7,699 nucleotides of DNA from Bacillota bacterium. Its GTDB lineage: Bacteria; Bacillota; Clostridia; Oscillospirales; Acutalibacteraceae. A model generated the notes under the pieces. It saw only the letters and a list, made by a program, of their open reading frames with translations. It did no database searches and had not been told where the DNA came from. Made by a program: the position numbers and the translations under genes. The stretch covers positions 1 to 7,699 of the forward strand of contig JAEWRF010000225.1 of NCBI GenBank assembly GCA_023460155.1, given 5' to 3'. How positions within the stretch are numbered: the first letter of the stretch is position 1; each line of letters begins with the position of its first letter. Positions 6,105 to 7,699 of the stretch are shown here, piece after piece.

Positions 6105-6131
6105 TCCATAAAAAGATAAGGAGATCGCTAT

Positions 6132-7514
6132 ATGGTGGAAAACGACATTTTATCAAAGGTTAAAAGGATTCATTTCGTAGGGATCGGCGGTTCTGGAATG
6201 TGCCCGATTGCCGAGATTCTGTTTCATAAGGGATATGAGCTGACCGGTTCCGATACCAACGAATCGGATACGCTCGCCCGGATCCGCTCGTACGGCATTC
6301 CAGTCAGCATGGGTCAGAAAGCGGAAAATGTAAAAGGGGCGGAGCTCGTCGTTTACACTGCGGCGGTAAAGCAGGATAATCCGGAGCTTGTGGCCGCGAG
6401 GGAAAGCGGAATTCCCACCGTGGAGCGCTCCGTGATGCTTGGGATCGTCACCCGCCGGTTCCCGGATTCCATCGCGGTTTCCGGCACGCATGGAAAAACA
6501 ACCACAACTGCCATGATCACACAGATTCTGCTCGGTGCAGGGCGGGACCCGTCCGCCATCATCGGCGGAAAGCTGCCTTTGATCGGCGGAAATGGCCGCG
6601 TGGGGAAATCAGGAATCATCGTATGCGAGGCCTGCGAATTTGTGGATACCTTTCTGCAGTTGACCCCGTCGATTTCCGTGATCCTGAACATCGACAACGA
6701 CCATCTGGACTATTTCGGCACGATAGAAAACACCATCCGCTCCTTTCACAAGTTTGCGGGCCAGACTTCCCGGCTGATTGTGGTCAACGGGGACGACGCG
6801 AATGCCCGGAAGGCCGTGGAAGGGATTCAGGGGGCAAAAATCGTTACCTACGGCATGGATAAGAAAAACGATTATGCCGCGGACCAGATCGAAGCGGCTC
6901 AACGTGCGCGGGAAAAGTTCACGATCCTGAAAAACGGCGAAAAGGCCGCCGACATCCAGCTGAGTGTTCCGGGGAAACACAATATCTACAATGCGCTCGC
7001 CGCATTCGCAGTTGCGGACAGTCTGGGAGTCGATGCCGAGAGCATTGCCAAGGGACTTCATGAATTCACCGGCGTTCACAGGCGCTTTGAAATTCTCGGG
7101 GAGTTCGGCGGCATCACGGTTGCGGATGATTTCGCCCACCATCCTACGGAACTTGCCGCAACGCTGACCGCGGCCAAACAGATGGGCTTTTCCCGCGTAT
7201 GGGCCGTCTTTCAGCCCCACACCTATTCCCGTACCTACCTGCTGTTCGACGATTTTGTAAAAGCCCTCAAGCTGGCCGACCGGGTGGTCCTTTCCGAAAT
7301 TCTTGCCGTTCGGGAAGAAAACACGTATAACATCTATGCAAAAGATCTCGCTGAAAAAATCCCGGACTGCGTCTGGTTCAAAACCTTTGAGGAAATTTCT
7401 GACTATATGGTGAAAAACGCACAGGACGGCGACCTGATCCTGACGATCGGTGGCGGCGACGTTTATAAGTGCGCCAACCGGATCGTCGAAAAATACCGGG
7501 CTATGCAGAAGTAA
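6132..7514 (+). CDS. murC: UDP-N-acetylmuramate--L-alanine ligase (MurC)
   Basis: This cytoplasmic ATP-dependent ligase adds L-alanine to UDP-MurNAc, the first amino acid of the peptidoglycan stem peptide. The 460-residue protein has all three Mur-ligase domains. The N-terminal UDP-binding domain carries HFVGIGGSGMCPIAEIL (14-30). The ATP domain has the P-loop GTHGKTTT (118-125), EACEF (166-170) and NIDNDHLDYFG (186-196). GKHNIYNALAA (281-291) lies at the next domain junction. The C-terminal domain holds DDFAHHPTE (332-340), FQPHTYSRT (360-368) and a final TIGGGDVY (438-445). Length fits (430-490). ATG at 6132 follows AAGGAG (6118-6123) at eight bases. It is divergent from spoVFA and convergent with pyrG, and appears to be transcribed alone rather than within a mur/dcw cluster. 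No key motif is missing. Confidence 0.97.
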   Translation: MVENDILSKVKRIHFVGIGGSGMCPIAEILFHKGYELTGSDTNESDTLARIRSYGIPVSMGQKAENVKGAELVVYTAAVKQDNPELVAARESGIPTVERSVMLGIVTRRFPDSIAVSGTHGKTTTTAMITQILLGAGRDPSAIIGGKLPLIGGNGRVGKSGIIVCEACEFVDTFLQLTPSISVILNIDNDHLDYFGTIENTIRSFHKFAGQTSRLIVVNGDDANARKAVEGIQGAKIVTYGMDKKNDYAADQIEAAQRAREKFTILKNGEKAADIQLSVPGKHNIYNALAAFAVADSLGVDAESIAKGLHEFTGVHRRFEILGEFGGITVADDFAHHPTELAATLTAAKQMGFSRVWAVFQPHTYSRTYLLFDDFVKALKLADRVVLSEILAVREENTYNIYAKDLAEKIPDCVWFKTFEEISDYMVKNAQDGDLILTIGGGDVYKCANRIVEKYRAMQK

Positions 7515-7524
7515 AGATAAACAC

Positions 7525-7558
7525 AAAAAACAGGGCCACACATTTCAGTGCGGGGCCC
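7525..7558 (-). terminator. Probable pyrG terminator (minus strand)
   Basis: Reading the minus strand, GGGCC (7558-7554) pairs with GGCCC (7537-7533). An inner CAC/GTG pairing (7550-7548 with 7541-7539) closes a six-base loop, and TG then TTTTTT (7530-7525) follows the stem. The stem has an asymmetric internal bulge, so it is weaker than the hairpin at 7569-7599, but the six-T run points to a terminator for the minus-strand gene. Confidence 0.6.
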
Positions 7559-7568
7559 CGTATAGCAG

Positions 7569-7599
7569 AAAAGCGCGCCGGAAATTCCGGCGCGCTTTT
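7569..7599. terminator. Strong hairpin, bidirectional terminator between murC and pyrG
   Basis: AAAAGCGCGCCGG (7569-7581) and CCGGCGCGCTTTT (7587-7599) form a perfect 13-base-pair stem with loop AAATT; the symmetry extends to 15 bases per arm around A7584. The A run on one side and T run on the other provide U-tracts in both directions. It ends murC on the plus strand and could also stop pyrG transcripts. Confidence 0.85.
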
Positions 7600-7616
7600 G
7601 CTTTATGCTTGTCCGA

Positions 7617-7699
7617 TCAGTCGATGGTAAGCTGCTCGTTATGCTCCTCATGGTAAGTTTTTGCCGCTCCGATCAGCCCCTGGAACAGAGGGTGCGGAC
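7617..7699 (-). CDS. pyrG: CTP synthase, C-terminal end (runs off the window)
   Basis: Only the last 26 codons and the TGA stop are present. The visible tail begins PHPLFQGLIGAAKTYHEE and ends EQLTID. The PHPLF-x-GLIGAA stretch is the conserved end of the glutamine amidotransferase domain of CTP synthase, which makes CTP from UTP, ATP and glutamine. The partial codon before it is consistent with the Arg of RPHPLF. The active-site residues lie outside the window. The gene is convergent with murC and separated from it by two hairpins. Confidence 0.85.
   Translation of the reverse strand, partial: PHPLFQGLIGAAKTYHEEHNEQLTID

Noticed and set aside
6609..7541. Minus-strand open frame (310 codons) opposite murC
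   Set aside because: It is a shadow of a complete MurC with all motifs; there is no promoter, ribosome site or family resemblance.

Overview
The window appears to come from the chromosome of a spore-forming, Gram-positive anaerobe of the Clostridia, possibly an Oscillospirales/Ruminococcaceae-type organism. This is an inference. It rests on the dipicolinate synthase pair (spore-specific), the YfmF/YfmH-type M16 pair, strong AGGAG-type ribosome binding sites, a clostridial-style MurC, and moderately GC-rich coding with AT-rich intergenic regions. No RNA gene, insertion sequence, phage gene or CRISPR array was seen.

Layout from left to right. (1) Positions 1-1476, minus strand: an M16 peptidase-like pair. 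It consists of yfmF, complete and apparently lacking the zinc motif, and the start of yfmH, joined by a 1-base stop/start overlap. (2) Positions 1477-1689: a divergent regulatory region with two extended -10 promoters that share an 11-base core, and an inverted repeat between them. (3) Positions 1690-2589, plus strand: an EamA/DMT-family transporter starting at TTG, followed by a hairpin terminator. (4) Positions 2639-4431, minus strand: a small zinc-ribbon membrane-anchored protein of unknown function, then O-acetylhomoserine sulfhydrylase (metY) 26 bases downstream. (5) Positions 4512-5946, minus strand: dipicolinate synthase subunits A and B, arranged as an operon. (6) Positions 5947-6131: a divergent intergenic region with a possible sporulation-type promoter facing dpaA and a housekeeping-like promoter facing murC. 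(7) Positions 6132-7514, plus strand: murC. (8) Positions 7515-7616: two terminator hairpins between convergent genes. (9) Positions 7617-7699, minus strand: the C-terminal end of CTP synthase (pyrG).

The functions are mostly core ones: spore dipicolinate synthesis, peptidoglycan precursor synthesis, methionine/homocysteine synthesis, nucleotide synthesis and a transporter. I found no convincing undescribed multi-gene system. The parts most worth a second look are the uncharacterised zinc-ribbon/membrane protein linked to metY, the inverted repeat between the two divergent promoters near 1560-1590, and the dpaA/murC divergent region.
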